A stretch of DNA of 64,000 nt from the NCBI RefSeq assembly GCF_016741815.1, contig NZ_JAERRJ010000010.1, forward strand, positions 248,001 through 312,000, in the 5' to 3' direction. The stretch is from Nocardia acididurans (GTDB lineage: Bacteria; Actinomycetota; Actinomycetes; Mycobacteriales; Mycobacteriaceae). Each line of letters begins with the position of its first letter. The stretch's first letter is position 1. Positions 26,794-35,779 of this stretch are shown here, one piece after another. A model generated the notes under the pieces. That model made no database searches and was not told the origin of the DNA. It worked only from the letters and a program-made list of their open reading frames with translations. A program made the translations under genes and the position numbers.

Positions 26794-27678
26794 ATGGAGC
26801 TTCGGCAGGCCTATCGCAAGAATGGGTTCCTCCTGCTGCTGCTGTGGCTCGCGGTGATCGTCATCGCCGCCGCAGCCGCGGTGGTCGGGATCGCCAAGGC
26901 CTCGGACGGGGGAGGCGCGGCGTACGGGGTGCTGGTCGCCGTGGCGGTGGTCGTCGGCGTCGGCGCGCTGCTGGCGCTGAGCGGCCTGGTGATCGTCAAT
27001 CCGAACGAGGCCCGGGTCATCCAGTTCTTCGGCCGCTACATCGGCTCGGTCAGCGAACCGGGCTTCTTCTGGACCATCCCGCTCACCGACCGGCGGCGAA
27101 TCTCGTTGCGGGTGCGCAACTTCGAGACACAGAAGCTGAAGGTCAACGACGCCGACGGCAACCCCGTCGAGATCGCGGCCGTGGTCGTCTACAAGGTGGT
27201 CGACAGCTACAACGCCGCCTTCGCCGTCGACGACTACGAGCAGTACGTGGAGACGCAGTCCGAGGCCGCCGTGCGGCACCTGGCCACCGTGCACCCCTAC
27301 GACGCGCACGAGCCCGGCCGCACCAGCCTGCGTGACGGCGCGGAGATCGCCGAGGAACTCACCACCGAGCTGCGCGAGCGCACCATCATGGCGGGTATCG
27401 AGGTGGTCGAGGCGCGCATCACGCACCTGGCCTACGCGCCGGAGATCGCCCAGGCCATGCTGGTCCGCCAGCAGGCCGCGCAGGTGGTGGCCGCCCGCAC
27501 CAAGATCGTCGAAGGCGCGGTGGGTATGGTCGGTCTCGCTCTCGAGCGCCTCGCGGCGGAGGGCATGGTCGAACTCGATGAGGAGCGCAAGGCGGCGATG
27601 GTGTCCAATCTGCTGGTCGTGCTGTGTGGTGACCGGCCCACCCAGCCCGTCGTCAACGCCGGATCGCTGTACTCGTAA
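26794..27678 (+). CDS. SPFH/Band 7/PHB domain membrane protein
   Basis: 294 aa. Two N-terminal hydrophobic segments (about 10-35 and 44-68), then an SPFH domain (IVNPNEARVIQFFGRYIGSV, LRVRNFETQKLKVNDADGNP, VVVYKVVDSYNAAFAVDDYE) ending near 260. The family scaffolds membrane microdomains or regulates proteases; the specific role here is unknown. It starts after GGGAGGAT. Its stop overlaps the start of the ribbon-helix-helix gene by one base (TAATG). Confidence 0.88.
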   Translation: MELRQAYRKNGFLLLLLWLAVIVIAAAAAVVGIAKASDGGGAAYGVLVAVAVVVGVGALLALSGLVIVNPNEARVIQFFGRYIGSVSEPGFFWTIPLTDRRRISLRVRNFETQKLKVNDADGNPVEIAAVVVYKVVDSYNAAFAVDDYEQYVETQSEAAVRHLATVHPYDAHEPGRTSLRDGAEIAEELTTELRERTIMAGIEVVEARITHLAYAPEIAQAMLVRQQAAQVVAARTKIVEGAVGMVGLALERLAAEGMVELDEERKAAMVSNLLVVLCGDRPTQPVVNAGSLYS

Positions 27679-27863
27679 TGGTCAAGCGCGAGCCGAAGAA
27701 GGTGCTGCTGCGGCTCGACCCGGCCGTTCACGAAGCCCTGGCCAAATGGGCGGCCGACGACCTTCGCAGCATCAACGCGCAAATCGAATTCGCACTCCGC
27801 ATGGCCTTGAAACAGGCTGGGCGAGAGCCCAACCGCCTCTCCGGGCCTTCAGTGCCGGACTGA
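27678..27863 (+). CDS. Ribbon-helix-helix protein coupled to the SPFH gene
   Basis: 61 aa, basic. The Arc/MetJ-type fold is readable: the strand KKVLLRLDPAVHEALAKWAA and helix DLRSINAQIEFALRMALKQA match the toxin-antitoxin-type HTH (Arc-like) found fused in operon with SPFH proteins in many bacteria. No toxin is encoded nearby, so it is more likely a transcriptional repressor of its own operon than an antitoxin. Confidence 0.8.
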   Translation: MVKREPKKVLLRLDPAVHEALAKWAADDLRSINAQIEFALRMALKQAGREPNRLSGPSVPD

Positions 27864-27963
27864 GAGCCGTTCACGATCGAGCACGCGTGCCGCCGGTTGG
27901 GTGCCAACCCGATTTCGGGGGTGCCCGACGAGTTACCCGGACCGTACGAAATCAGTTGTCGCG

Positions 27964-27998
27964 AAACGCATCCCACGGCCTGCCCGTGGGATGCGTTT
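27964..27998. terminator. Bidirectional terminator
   Basis: AAACGCATCCCACGG (27964-27978) pairs perfectly with 27984-27998 around a 5-base loop, followed by T on the plus strand and by TTTCG on the minus strand. It abuts the stop codon of the Ser/Thr kinase gene (27999) and also ends the SPFH operon. Confidence 0.88.
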
Positions 27999-29573
27999 TC
28001 ATGGGACGAGTTCGGCGCTGTCGATCAGGAAGCTGTCGCCGTTGCGGACCAGTTGGGCGCGACGGGTTTCGGTGGCGGTGCGGCCGTCGGTGTACTCGAA
28101 GGTCAGGCGGTAGGTGACGGTCAGTTTCGCGGTATCGGTGGAGAGGACCTCGGTGGAGACGGAATCCACTGTGGTCCAGAAGGATTGGTAACCGCTGTAG
28201 CCGCCGACATAGGTCTGGTAGCGCGGGGTGAGATTGTTCCAGGCGGTCGAGGCACTGCCCGGCAGCAGGGCGTAGTGGTCGCGCACGTAGGCCGAGAGTT
28301 GCGCTGAGCTGGGGGTGGCGCCCGTGGTGGGCGCGGGGCTCGTGGTCGTGGGGCCGGTGGTGGTCGCCGGTCCGGGGGGATTCGGCGCGGAGGTCTCGGG
28401 ATCATTGCCGGGGGGCGGCGACTGCGGTGCGGCGCTGTACGTGCCGGGGTACGCGGAGTTCGGTTTACCGGCGGAGGTGTCGCCGCCCTTCGAATTCTGG
28501 TTCAGGACAAACGACACCGCCGCCAGCGCGACGACCAGCACCACGACCACGGTGGCCGCGGCCCAGGCCAGTGCGCTCAACGACCGCTTGGCGGGGTCCG
28601 GTCGCGGCGTGGGCGTGGGATCGGGGACCGGGGTGCGCCCGATGGTGGTGTTGCCCGTCCATCCGGAGGGGTGATTCGGGCGCGGGGTGTGTGGCGTCGG
28701 CACCGGAATGCGCTGTGTGGCAGCGGTATCCGGATACCCGGGCATGGTCGGCGGCTGCTCGCCGGACAGTGCCGCGCGAGCGGCGACGGCCAGGGCTCCG
28801 GCGCTGGGGTAGCGGTCCACCGGGCGTTTGGCCATACCGCGCGCGATCACCTCGTCGAAGGCGGCGGGCACGGTTCCGGTGGTGAAGGACGGCCGGGGCG
28901 GCGGGGCCGACAGGTGTGCCGCGATCTGACGCTCGACGCTGGTGCCCGGGAACGGTTTCGACCCGGTCATGCACTCGTAGAGCACACAGGCCAGCGAGTA
29001 CACATCCGCCCGTGCGTCGTAGCTGCCGTGTTCGAGGCGCTCCGGGGCCATGTAGGCGAAGGTGCCGATGGCCGCGCCGGAGGTGGTGAGCCCGGCGTCC
29101 CCGTCGCCGAGCGCGATGCCGAAGTCGATGAGATACGCGAAACCGCCTGCGGCCGTGAGGATGTTCGACGGCTTGATATCCCGGTGCACCAACCCGGCCT
29201 GATGTGCGGCATCCAGGGCCGAGGCGATCTGCGCGGTGTAGTCCACCGACGCCTCGGGGGACAGCGCCCCGTGCTCGGTGAGCACCGTGCCCAGATCCGT
29301 GCCCTCGACCAGGCGCATGTCCAGGAACAGCCGCCCGTCGATCTCGCCGTAGCCGTGGATCGGGATGATGTGCGGTTCGTTCAGCCGCGCTGCGGCCTGC
29401 GCCTCGCGCCGGAACCGCTCCCGGTAGGTCGGGTCGTGCGCCAGTTCCGGGGGCAGCACTTTGAGCGCGACGATCCGGTCGGTGCCGGTGTCGTACGCGC
29501 GATAGACCTGTCCCATACCGCCCGCCCCGAGCAGCCCGAGCAGGCGGTAGCGGCCGAACGGGGTTCCCTCCAC
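27999..29573 (-). CDS. Serine/threonine protein kinase with extracellular domain
   Basis: 524 aa, GTG start. Kinase domain about 8-270: glycine loop GAGGMGQVYRAYD, K38, HRDIKPSN (H130-D132), DFGIA (D150), GTFAYMAPE. A Pro-rich juxtamembrane linker follows, then one membrane helix (about 336-357), a Pro/Thr/Ser-rich stalk and an extracellular C-terminal domain of about 115 residues (SAYVRDHYALLPGSASTAWN to FLIDSAELVP) resembling NTF2-like/MecA-type domains seen in nocardial PknD-like kinases. It should sense something at the cell surface and phosphorylate cytosolic proteins. Upstream in the same direction lies a methyltransferase (39 bases). Confidence 0.9.
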   Translation of the reverse strand: MEGTPFGRYRLLGLLGAGGMGQVYRAYDTGTDRIVALKVLPPELAHDPTYRERFRREAQAAARLNEPHIIPIHGYGEIDGRLFLDMRLVEGTDLGTVLTEHGALSPEASVDYTAQIASALDAAHQAGLVHRDIKPSNILTAAGGFAYLIDFGIALGDGDAGLTTSGAAIGTFAYMAPERLEHGSYDARADVYSLACVLYECMTGSKPFPGTSVERQIAAHLSAPPPRPSFTTGTVPAAFDEVIARGMAKRPVDRYPSAGALAVAARAALSGEQPPTMPGYPDTAATQRIPVPTPHTPRPNHPSGWTGNTTIGRTPVPDPTPTPRPDPAKRSLSALAWAAATVVVVLVVALAAVSFVLNQNSKGGDTSAGKPNSAYPGTYSAAPQSPPPGNDPETSAPNPPGPATTTGPTTTSPAPTTGATPSSAQLSAYVRDHYALLPGSASTAWNNLTPRYQTYVGGYSGYQSFWTTVDSVSTEVLSTDTAKLTVTYRLTFEYTDGRTATETRRAQLVRNGDSFLIDSAELVP

Positions 29574-29612
29574 CCCTGTAGCCCTACCACAGGTTGGCGG
29601 TGCGCGGCAGGG

Positions 29613-30485
29613 TCAGCGTGGTTTCTCGGTGACGAAAATGGCTGTACCGGGGAAGATCTCACCACGTAGCGGACTCCACTGTCCCCATTCGCGATCCAAC
29701 CATTCCGGCCAGTCCGGTTCGATGATGTCGGTCAGGATCAGCCCCGCGCCGACGATCTCGCGCACCCGGTCGCCGATGGTGCGGTGGTGCTCGACGTAGG
29801 TGGCCTCGCCCTCGCCGTCCAGCTCCACATACGGGGTCCGGTCGAAATAGGGGATGGTGGCGCGCAGCCCCTCCGGCCCCGGATCGTCCGGGAAGATCCA
29901 CCGCATCGGATGATTCACCGAGAACACCCACCGGCCGCCGGGCTTGAGCACCCGCGCCACCTCGCGCATCACCCGCGCCGAGTCGGCGACGAAGGGCACC
30001 GCGCCGAACGCCGAGCAGGCCGTATCGAAGGACTCGTCGGCGAACGGCAACTCTTCGGCACCCGCCTGTATAAGAGGAATGCGCGGCCCGCCGGCGTCCA
30101 TGGCCGCGAGCCCGCGCTCCAGCATCTGCCGGGACAGATCCAGTCCGACGGGCTGTGCGCCGTGCGCCGCCAGCCATCGTGAGCACGGCGCGGATCCGCA
30201 GCCGATCTCCAGGATCCGCTTGCCCTCGATATCTCCCAGCAACCGCCAGTCGCCCTCGTGCAGACCCTCCGGGCACCAGATGAACTCACCCGCGGGCGCA
30301 TCCACGCCCAGGAAATCGGCGTGCGTCTCGTGATAGGCCGCCGCGTCCGCGTCCCACCACTTGCGGCTGGCGCGCTGACTGGCCTCCGAATCGACCTTGG
30401 TGCGCGTCACTCCGATGGTGCCGAGCAGGGCGTTGGCTTCGGCATGGCGGGTATCGTCGGAGGTGGCGCGGTGATCTTCGGACAT
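29613..30485 (-). CDS. Class I SAM-dependent methyltransferase
   Basis: 290 aa. AdoMet-binding motif I RILEIGCGSAPCSRWLA, acidic loop VGLDLSRQML, motif DTACSAFGAVPFV and post-motif GGRWVFSVNHPMRWIF place it in the Methyltransf_11 group. An N-terminal segment (about 35-70, WWDADAAAYHETHADFLG) is typical of a Nocardia/Mycobacterium subgroup of unknown substrate. Probably cotranscribed with the downstream kinase gene. Confidence 0.85.
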   Translation of the reverse strand: MSEDHRATSDDTRHAEANALLGTIGVTRTKVDSEASQRASRKWWDADAAAYHETHADFLGVDAPAGEFIWCPEGLHEGDWRLLGDIEGKRILEIGCGSAPCSRWLAAHGAQPVGLDLSRQMLERGLAAMDAGGPRIPLIQAGAEELPFADESFDTACSAFGAVPFVADSARVMREVARVLKPGGRWVFSVNHPMRWIFPDDPGPEGLRATIPYFDRTPYVELDGEGEATYVEHHRTIGDRVREIVGAGLILTDIIEPDWPEWLDREWGQWSPLRGEIFPGTAIFVTEKPR

Positions 30486-30522
30486 GGCGTCACCCTATCG
30501 ACCCGCGTACGGGCACCCGTGT

Positions 30523-30552
30523 TTGCTTGGTACAACACACGTCGCGTACGCT
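30523..30552 (+). promoter_or_regulatory. Candidate promoter of rpsA
   Basis: TTGCTT (30523-30528), 18 bases, TACGCT (30547-30552). It would give a 5' untranslated region of more than 200 bases before rpsA; long leaders on rpsA are used for autoregulation in other bacteria. I saw only short hairpins (GTCGC-AG-GCGAC near 30655) in it. Confidence 0.35.
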
Positions 30553-30771
30553 GTTTTCCGCGAGTGTCTTCTGTACTCGGTTTCTTTGCAAGCCGGTTAG
30601 AGCAGACAATCGTGCTGTGAGTCCCGCATGCTTCCAGGGCATCGTTGTGCTCCGTCGCAGCGACGTGCTGTGGCATGGCCAACGTTAGTCCCATCGCTGT
30701 GTGAGTTCGCAGCAAAACCGAAAGTCCACATGTCCACTACCGACCACAATCCGTCCGGAGCCTCCCAACAC

Positions 30772-32232
30772 ATGCCCACCACCGTGACCTCGCCGCAGGT
30801 AGCCGTCAACGACATCGGCTCTGCCGAGGACTTCCTCGCCGCCATCGACAAGACCATCAAGTACTTCAACGACGGAGACATCGTCGAAGGCACGATCGTC
30901 AAGGTCGATCGTGACGAGGTCCTTCTCGACATCGGTTACAAGACCGAAGGCGTCATCCCGTCTCGCGAACTGTCCATCAAGCACGATGTCGACCCGGCCG
31001 AGGTCGTTTCCGTGGGCGATGAGGTCGAGGCCCTCGTTCTCACCAAGGAGGACAAGGAAGGCCGCCTGATCCTGTCGAAGAAGCGTGCTCAGTACGAGCG
31101 GGCTTGGGGCACGATCGAGGAGCTCAAGGAGCGTGACGAGGCCGTCAAGGGCACCGTCATCGAGGTCGTCAAGGGCGGCCTGATCCTGGACATCGGCCTG
31201 CGCGGCTTCCTCCCGGCGTCGCTGGTCGAGATGCGCCGTGTCCGCGACCTCCAGCCGTACGTCGGCAAGGAGATCGAGGCCAAGATCATCGAGCTCGACA
31301 AGAACCGCAACAACGTGGTTCTGTCCCGTCGCGCCTGGCTGGAGCAGACCCAGTCCGAGGTGCGCAGCGAGTTCCTGCACCAGCTGCAGAAGGGCCAGGT
31401 CCGCAAGGGCGTCGTGTCCTCCATCGTCAACTTCGGTGCCTTCGTGGACCTGGGTGGCGTCGACGGCCTGGTGCACGTCTCCGAGCTGTCCTGGAAGCAC
31501 ATCGACCACCCGTCCGAGGTTGTCGAGGTCGGCAACGAGGTCACCGTCGAGGTTCTCGACGTCGATCTCGACCGCGAGCGTGTCTCCCTGTCGCTCAAGG
31601 CGACCCAGGAAGACCCGTGGCGTCAGTTCGCCCGCACCCACGCCATCGGCCAGATCGTGCCCGGCAAGGTCACCAAGCTGGTTCCGTTCGGTGCGTTCGT
31701 GCGCGTCGAAGAGGGCATCGAGGGCCTCGTCCACATCTCCGAGCTGGCCGAGCGCCACGTCGAGGTGCCGGACCAGGTCGTGGCCGTCGGCGACGACGCC
31801 ATGGTCAAGGTCATCGACATCGACCTCGAGCGTCGCCGGATCTCGCTGTCGCTGAAGCAGGCGAACGAGGACTACAACGCCGAGTTCGACCCGTCGAAGT
31901 ACGGCATGGCCGACAGCTACGACGACCAGGGCAACTACATCTTCCCCGAGGGCTTCGATCCCGAGACCAACGAATGGCTCGAGGGCTTCGACAAGCAGCG
32001 TGAAGAGTGGGAAGGCCGGTACGCCGAGGCCGAGCGTCGCCACAAGATGCACACCGCTCAGATGGAGAAGATGGCGGCCGACGCCGCGGCCGAGGCTGCC
32101 AACGGCGGCCCGTCCAACTACTCCTCGGAGAGCGGCTCGCAGGCTGCGGCTTCGTCCGAGCCGGCCGGTGGCTCGCTCGCGAGCGACGCCCAGCTGGCCG
32201 CGCTGCGCGAGAAGCTGTCGGGCAACGCCTGA
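30772..32232 (+). CDS. rpsA: 30S ribosomal protein S1
   Basis: 486 aa. The start at ATG 30772 (MPTTVTSPQVAVNDIGSAED) aligns with mycobacterial RpsA and has GGAG upstream; the in-frame ATG 30730 would add 14 residues without a ribosome binding site. Four S1 RNA-binding repeats (roughly 40-110, 125-195, 215-280, 300-370), then a C-terminal acidic/helical tail and the conserved end SLASDAQLAALREKLSGNA. It binds mRNA on the 30S subunit and interacts with tmRNA; the C-terminal region is where pyrazinoic-acid-related changes map in M. tuberculosis. Followed by a strong terminator. Confidence 0.97.
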   Translation: MPTTVTSPQVAVNDIGSAEDFLAAIDKTIKYFNDGDIVEGTIVKVDRDEVLLDIGYKTEGVIPSRELSIKHDVDPAEVVSVGDEVEALVLTKEDKEGRLILSKKRAQYERAWGTIEELKERDEAVKGTVIEVVKGGLILDIGLRGFLPASLVEMRRVRDLQPYVGKEIEAKIIELDKNRNNVVLSRRAWLEQTQSEVRSEFLHQLQKGQVRKGVVSSIVNFGAFVDLGGVDGLVHVSELSWKHIDHPSEVVEVGNEVTVEVLDVDLDRERVSLSLKATQEDPWRQFARTHAIGQIVPGKVTKLVPFGAFVRVEEGIEGLVHISELAERHVEVPDQVVAVGDDAMVKVIDIDLERRRISLSLKQANEDYNAEFDPSKYGMADSYDDQGNYIFPEGFDPETNEWLEGFDKQREEWEGRYAEAERRHKMHTAQMEKMAADAAAEAANGGPSNYSSESGSQAAASSEPAGGSLASDAQLAALREKLSGNA

Positions 32233-32267
32233 TTCGCTGCTCCCGCGGTAACGCGTAAGCACTAGGG

Positions 32268-32301
32268 AAGCCCCCGGGTCCATCAGGACCCGGGGGCTTT
32301 T
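32268..32301 (+). terminator. Intrinsic terminator of rpsA
   Basis: AAGCCCCCGGGTCC (32268-32281) pairs perfectly with 32286-32299 around ATCA, ending in TTTT (32298-32301). Confidence 0.93.
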
Positions 32302-32338
32302 CCGTTGTCCGGGGTGCGTGCGGCGTACGGTGAGAACC

Positions 32339-32707
32339 ATGGCCGATGTCGCGCAGACAGTGGACGAATTCTTCGCCGGATCCGACGCCGGGATCGCCAT
32401 CGCCGAGGCGGTGCGCGGGGCGATCGACGCGATCGGTCCGGCCGATATGCGAATCACCAAGAGCCAGATCGGTTTTCGGCGCAAACGCGCGTTCGCGCAG
32501 CTGTGGAAACCGGGACAGTACCTGAAGTCCGAGGTGCCCGCCGTCCTGACCCTGGAGCTACCGCACGAACTGGATTCGCGGCGGTTCAAAGAGGTCACCC
32601 ATCCCGCCGCACAGCACTGGACCCATCACCTCGAACTGGCCGGAGCGGGCGAGGTCGACGACGAGGTGCGCGGCTGGCTCGCCGCGGCCTATGACGCGGC
32701 CGGGTGA
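32339..32707 (+). CDS. DUF5655 domain protein
   Basis: 122 aa from ATG 32339. The small domain (DMRITKSQIGFRRKRAFAQL, VPAVLTLELPHELDSRRFKE, HHLELAGAGEVDDEVRGWL) fits DUF5655, a predicted nucleic-acid- or nuclease-linked family of unknown function. The start lies about 10 bases after TACGGT (32324-32329), which could be a -10 element of a nearly leaderless transcript. It is 28 bases upstream of a TetR gene in the same direction. Confidence 0.65.
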   Translation: MADVAQTVDEFFAGSDAGIAIAEAVRGAIDAIGPADMRITKSQIGFRRKRAFAQLWKPGQYLKSEVPAVLTLELPHELDSRRFKEVTHPAAQHWTHHLELAGAGEVDDEVRGWLAAAYDAAG

Positions 32708-32734
32708 AGCGCCCCCGGTATCCTCGAACCTGAT

Positions 32735-33367
32735 ATGTCCCAGTCCTCCGTGAAATCCCCGGCCTCCCTGTGGGAGAAGCGCAAGGTAGAGGCCATGAGC
32801 CGCATCCAGCGGGTGGCGCTGGAACTGTTCGACCGGCACGGGTACCGCGAGGTCACCGTCGAACGCGTGGCCACCGCCGCGGGCGTGTCGCCGAGTTCGA
32901 TCTACCGGTACTTCGGGACCAAGGAGATGCTGGTCCTCTACGACGAGGTCGATCCGGAAGTCCTGGAGGTGCTGCGCGAGGCGGGCAACGGCGAAACGCT
33001 GGAGCTCGCTGAATTGGTCGCCATCGCCCGCGCACTGGCGCCGGTCGCGGTGGACACCATCATCACCGCGGACGTCGAACGGCGCACGCGCACGCGCATG
33101 CAGTACGTGCGGGCCATCCCCGAGGTGCGGGACCGGCAGGTGCTGCAGATGCGCGCCATGGAGGAGCAGTTCCACGCGCTGTTCGCCCAGCGCAGCGGCC
33201 GCGACGCCAACGATCTGGTGATCCGGGTCGCGGCCGCCACCGCCATCTGGGGTTGTATGGCGGCGCTGGACCATTGGGCGGGAACGGATTTCGAGCGCCC
33301 GCTGCGCGAGGTCTACGGCGCGGTGGTGGAATCGGTGCTGGCGGCGCTGACCGCGATCACCGGCTGA
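32735..33367 (+). CDS. TetR family transcriptional regulator
   Basis: 210 aa. N-terminal HTH: SRIQRVALELFDRHGYREVT, GVSPSSIYRYFGTKEML. The C-terminal ligand domain is that of the TetR_C group seen in mycobacterial MftR-like regulators (YVRAIPEVRDRQVLQMRAME). It converges on the MMPL exporter gene and overlaps its 3' end by 55 bases. It is the obvious candidate to repress that exporter. Confidence 0.88.
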   Translation: MSQSSVKSPASLWEKRKVEAMSRIQRVALELFDRHGYREVTVERVATAAGVSPSSIYRYFGTKEMLVLYDEVDPEVLEVLREAGNGETLELAELVAIARALAPVAVDTIITADVERRTRTRMQYVRAIPEVRDRQVLQMRAMEEQFHALFAQRSGRDANDLVIRVAAATAIWGCMAALDHWAGTDFERPLREVYGAVVESVLAALTAITG

Positions 33368-35583
33368 GCCCGGCGCGCGCCGAGGGACGGCAGCCACCAG
33401 TTCCAGCGGCCGAACAGCTGCATGAAGGCGGGCACCAGGATGAGCCGCACGACCACCGCGTCGATGGCCACCGCCACCGCGAGCGCGAAGCCGATCTGCT
33501 TGAGCTCCAGGACATCCGCGGTCAGGAAGCTCGCGAACACCGCCACCATGATGGCCGCCGCCGCCGTGATCGGCCGGGCGGTGCGCTGCAGGCCCTCGGC
33601 GACCGCGGCGGCATTGTCGCGATCGCGGTCCCACGCCTCCTTCATACGCCGGACCAGGAACACCTCGTAATCCATGGAGAGGCCGAACAATACGGCGAAC
33701 ACCAGCATCGGCAGATACACCTGCAGGAACCCGGCGCTCTGGAAACCGAGCAGCGAGTCGCCGTAACCGTTCTGGAAGACCGCCACCGTAAGCCCCAGTG
33801 CCGCACCGGTTGCCAGCAGGTTCAGCACGATCGCCTTGAGCGCCAGCACGATACTGCGGAACGCGAACACCAGGAAGGCCAGCGACACCGCCAGCACCAG
33901 CGCGATCACCCACGGGAAGCGCTCGGTGATGCGCTGGGAGATATCGGCGAAGGCGGCCGGCATACCGCCCACCAGTACCTCGGCGGACTCGACAGTGCTT
34001 GCGCGGGAACGGATATCGGTGGTCAGCGCGGCCACGGTGGTGGAGTCGAAGGAATCCTTCGGGATCACCAGGGCCAGCATGCGGCCGTCGGCCTGCTGCG
34101 GCAGCACCTGCGCGACCCGGGGATCACGGGACAGCTCGGCGACGAAGCGGTTGGCGTCGACGATCCCGTTGCCGGACAACGCCGTATCCTCCGGTCCGGT
34201 GGCCACCACCTGAATGGGGGACAGCAGACCCGGGCCGAAATTGTCGCGCACCAGCCGGGTGGCCTCCCCGGAGGGGAGCTTGCTCAGCGACCCCAGCCCC
34301 ATATCGATGCCGTAGCGCATACCGGTGATCGGTAACGCGGCCAGCACCAGCAGGATCACGCCGATCCCGCCGAACAGCACCGGGCGGCCCATGACGGTGT
34401 GCGCCCAGCGGGTCCAGCCGGAGGAGGTGGTGGCGGTGCGGGTTTCGGCGGGACGCAGTCGCGCGGGCAGCGCACCCCTGTTGATCGCCGGGCCCAGCGC
34501 CGCGAGCACCGCGGGCAGCAGTGTGAAAGCCGCTGCGAGCGTGGCGGTCACGGCGGTGACCACACCCACCGCGACGCCGTTGAGGATCGGGATGCCCACC
34601 GTCACCAGTGCGCACAGCGAGATCATGACGATCAGCCCGGAGGCCAGGATGGTGCGCCCGGTGGTGTCCAGGGCCGCGCCGACCGATTCGTCGATGTCCT
34701 TGCGCGCCCGTCGATCTCGCACGCCGCGCCTGGTGAGTTCCTCGTTGAATCGGCTCACGATGAACATGGCGTAGTCGATGGCGGTGCCGGTGCCGATCAT
34801 GGTGGCGACCGACAGCACCAGCGAACTGAAGGTGAGGAAGGTGGTCAGCCCGAACAGCACGCCGACGGCCACCGCGATCCCGGCGGCGGTCACCGTGATG
34901 GGAATGGTCGCGGCCACCGCGGCGCCCAGGGCCAGCACCAGCACGAGTGCCGCGACCGGCAGGCCCAGGCTCTCCCCGCGCTGCATATCGGCGGTTTCGG
35001 CCTGCATGAGGTCGGCTTCGATGGGCGCGTATCCGGTCACCGACGCTCGCACGCCGGTGTCGGGGATGTCGGCCAGCAGTTCCTGGAGCCGGATGGCCAC
35101 ATCCACCCGCTCGGACATATTGCCGTCGATGCCCACGATGCCGAAGGCCGTGTGCCGGTCCGCTGAAATCTGCAGTGCCGCATTGCCTTCGAAGGGGCTG
35201 ATCGCGCCCGCCACCCCGGCGGTGCTCCGGACCGCGGCGAGCGCGGAATCGACCGCGGCCCGGAATTCGGGGGCGTCGGCGGTGTAGCGTCCGGAGTGGA
35301 AGACGATCAGGTCCTGTTCGGTGCCGAACTGCGAGAAGTGTTCGGCGGCCAGCTGTTCCACCCGATAGGAGTCGGAGGTCGAGACACTGTAGTCGGGTGC
35401 GCCGAGCCGTTCGTGCAGTACCGGATAGGTTGCCGCGCAGGCCGCCACCAGCAGCAGCCAGATGCCGATGACGATCCGGCGGCGGCGGGCCATGAGCTCG
35501 CCCCAGCGGCCGAGCGCGCCGAGGCGCTCGGCGGGCCGGGATTCGGGTAGGTCCGGTTTCTCGGGTGCTGCGGATCTGGTCAT
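33313..35583 (-). CDS. MMPL/RND family transporter
   Basis: 756 aa, ATG preceded by GGAGGGG. Two halves, each with one helix, a large extracytoplasmic loop and five more helices (about 12 in total). Features include FVFLVRRMKEAWDRDRDNAA-like cytoplasmic loops and the paired membrane acids typical of the family (GTGTAIDYAMFIVSRFNEEL; LFGLSMDYEVFLVRRMKE). MMPL proteins export lipids, siderophores or drugs using proton motive force. Its promoter region holds repeats that could be TetR operators. Confidence 0.9.
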   Translation of the reverse strand: MTRSAAPEKPDLPESRPAERLGALGRWGELMARRRRIVIGIWLLLVAACAATYPVLHERLGAPDYSVSTSDSYRVEQLAAEHFSQFGTEQDLIVFHSGRYTADAPEFRAAVDSALAAVRSTAGVAGAISPFEGNAALQISADRHTAFGIVGIDGNMSERVDVAIRLQELLADIPDTGVRASVTGYAPIEADLMQAETADMQRGESLGLPVAALVLVLALGAAVAATIPITVTAAGIAVAVGVLFGLTTFLTFSSLVLSVATMIGTGTAIDYAMFIVSRFNEELTRRGVRDRRARKDIDESVGAALDTTGRTILASGLIVMISLCALVTVGIPILNGVAVGVVTAVTATLAAAFTLLPAVLAALGPAINRGALPARLRPAETRTATTSSGWTRWAHTVMGRPVLFGGIGVILLVLAALPITGMRYGIDMGLGSLSKLPSGEATRLVRDNFGPGLLSPIQVVATGPEDTALSGNGIVDANRFVAELSRDPRVAQVLPQQADGRMLALVIPKDSFDSTTVAALTTDIRSRASTVESAEVLVGGMPAAFADISQRITERFPWVIALVLAVSLAFLVFAFRSIVLALKAIVLNLLATGAALGLTVAVFQNGYGDSLLGFQSAGFLQVYLPMLVFAVLFGLSMDYEVFLVRRMKEAWDRDRDNAAAVAEGLQRTARPITAAAAIMVAVFASFLTADVLELKQIGFALAVAVAIDAVVVRLILVPAFMQLFGRWNWWLPSLGARRAQPVIAVSAASTDSTTAP

Positions 35584-35600
35584 GGTCCCCTCCGGTTCGG

Positions 35601-35672
35601 ATACCTGATAGTGACTGTCAGGTATTGCCGCTCAGCCTAGGATCGGCTATCCAAACCTGCAAGTGACTGTCA
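35601..35672. promoter_or_regulatory. Candidate operators in the MMPL / phospholipase intergenic region
   Basis: ATACCTGA (35601-35608) and TCAGGTAT (35618-35625) form a perfect inverted repeat, and AGTGACTGTCA occurs twice (35610-35620 and 35662-35672); its core TGACTGTCA is itself palindromic. Located 18-89 bases upstream of the MMPL start. Binding by the TetR encoded at 32735 is inferred. Confidence 0.5.
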
Positions 35673-35779
35673 CAAATCCGCCGATGCCGTCACACTCGCC
35701 GAATGTCGATCCTGGACCGTCCACTCGGTTCGGTTACTCTCGGGCGATCTTTGTCGCCGAGGAGAGGTCCGCTGGAGTC

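Noticed and set aside
27998..28001. A conflict between the terminator at 27964-27998 and the kinase stop codon
   Set aside because: The stem ends one base before the stop codon on the plus strand, so both can be functional.
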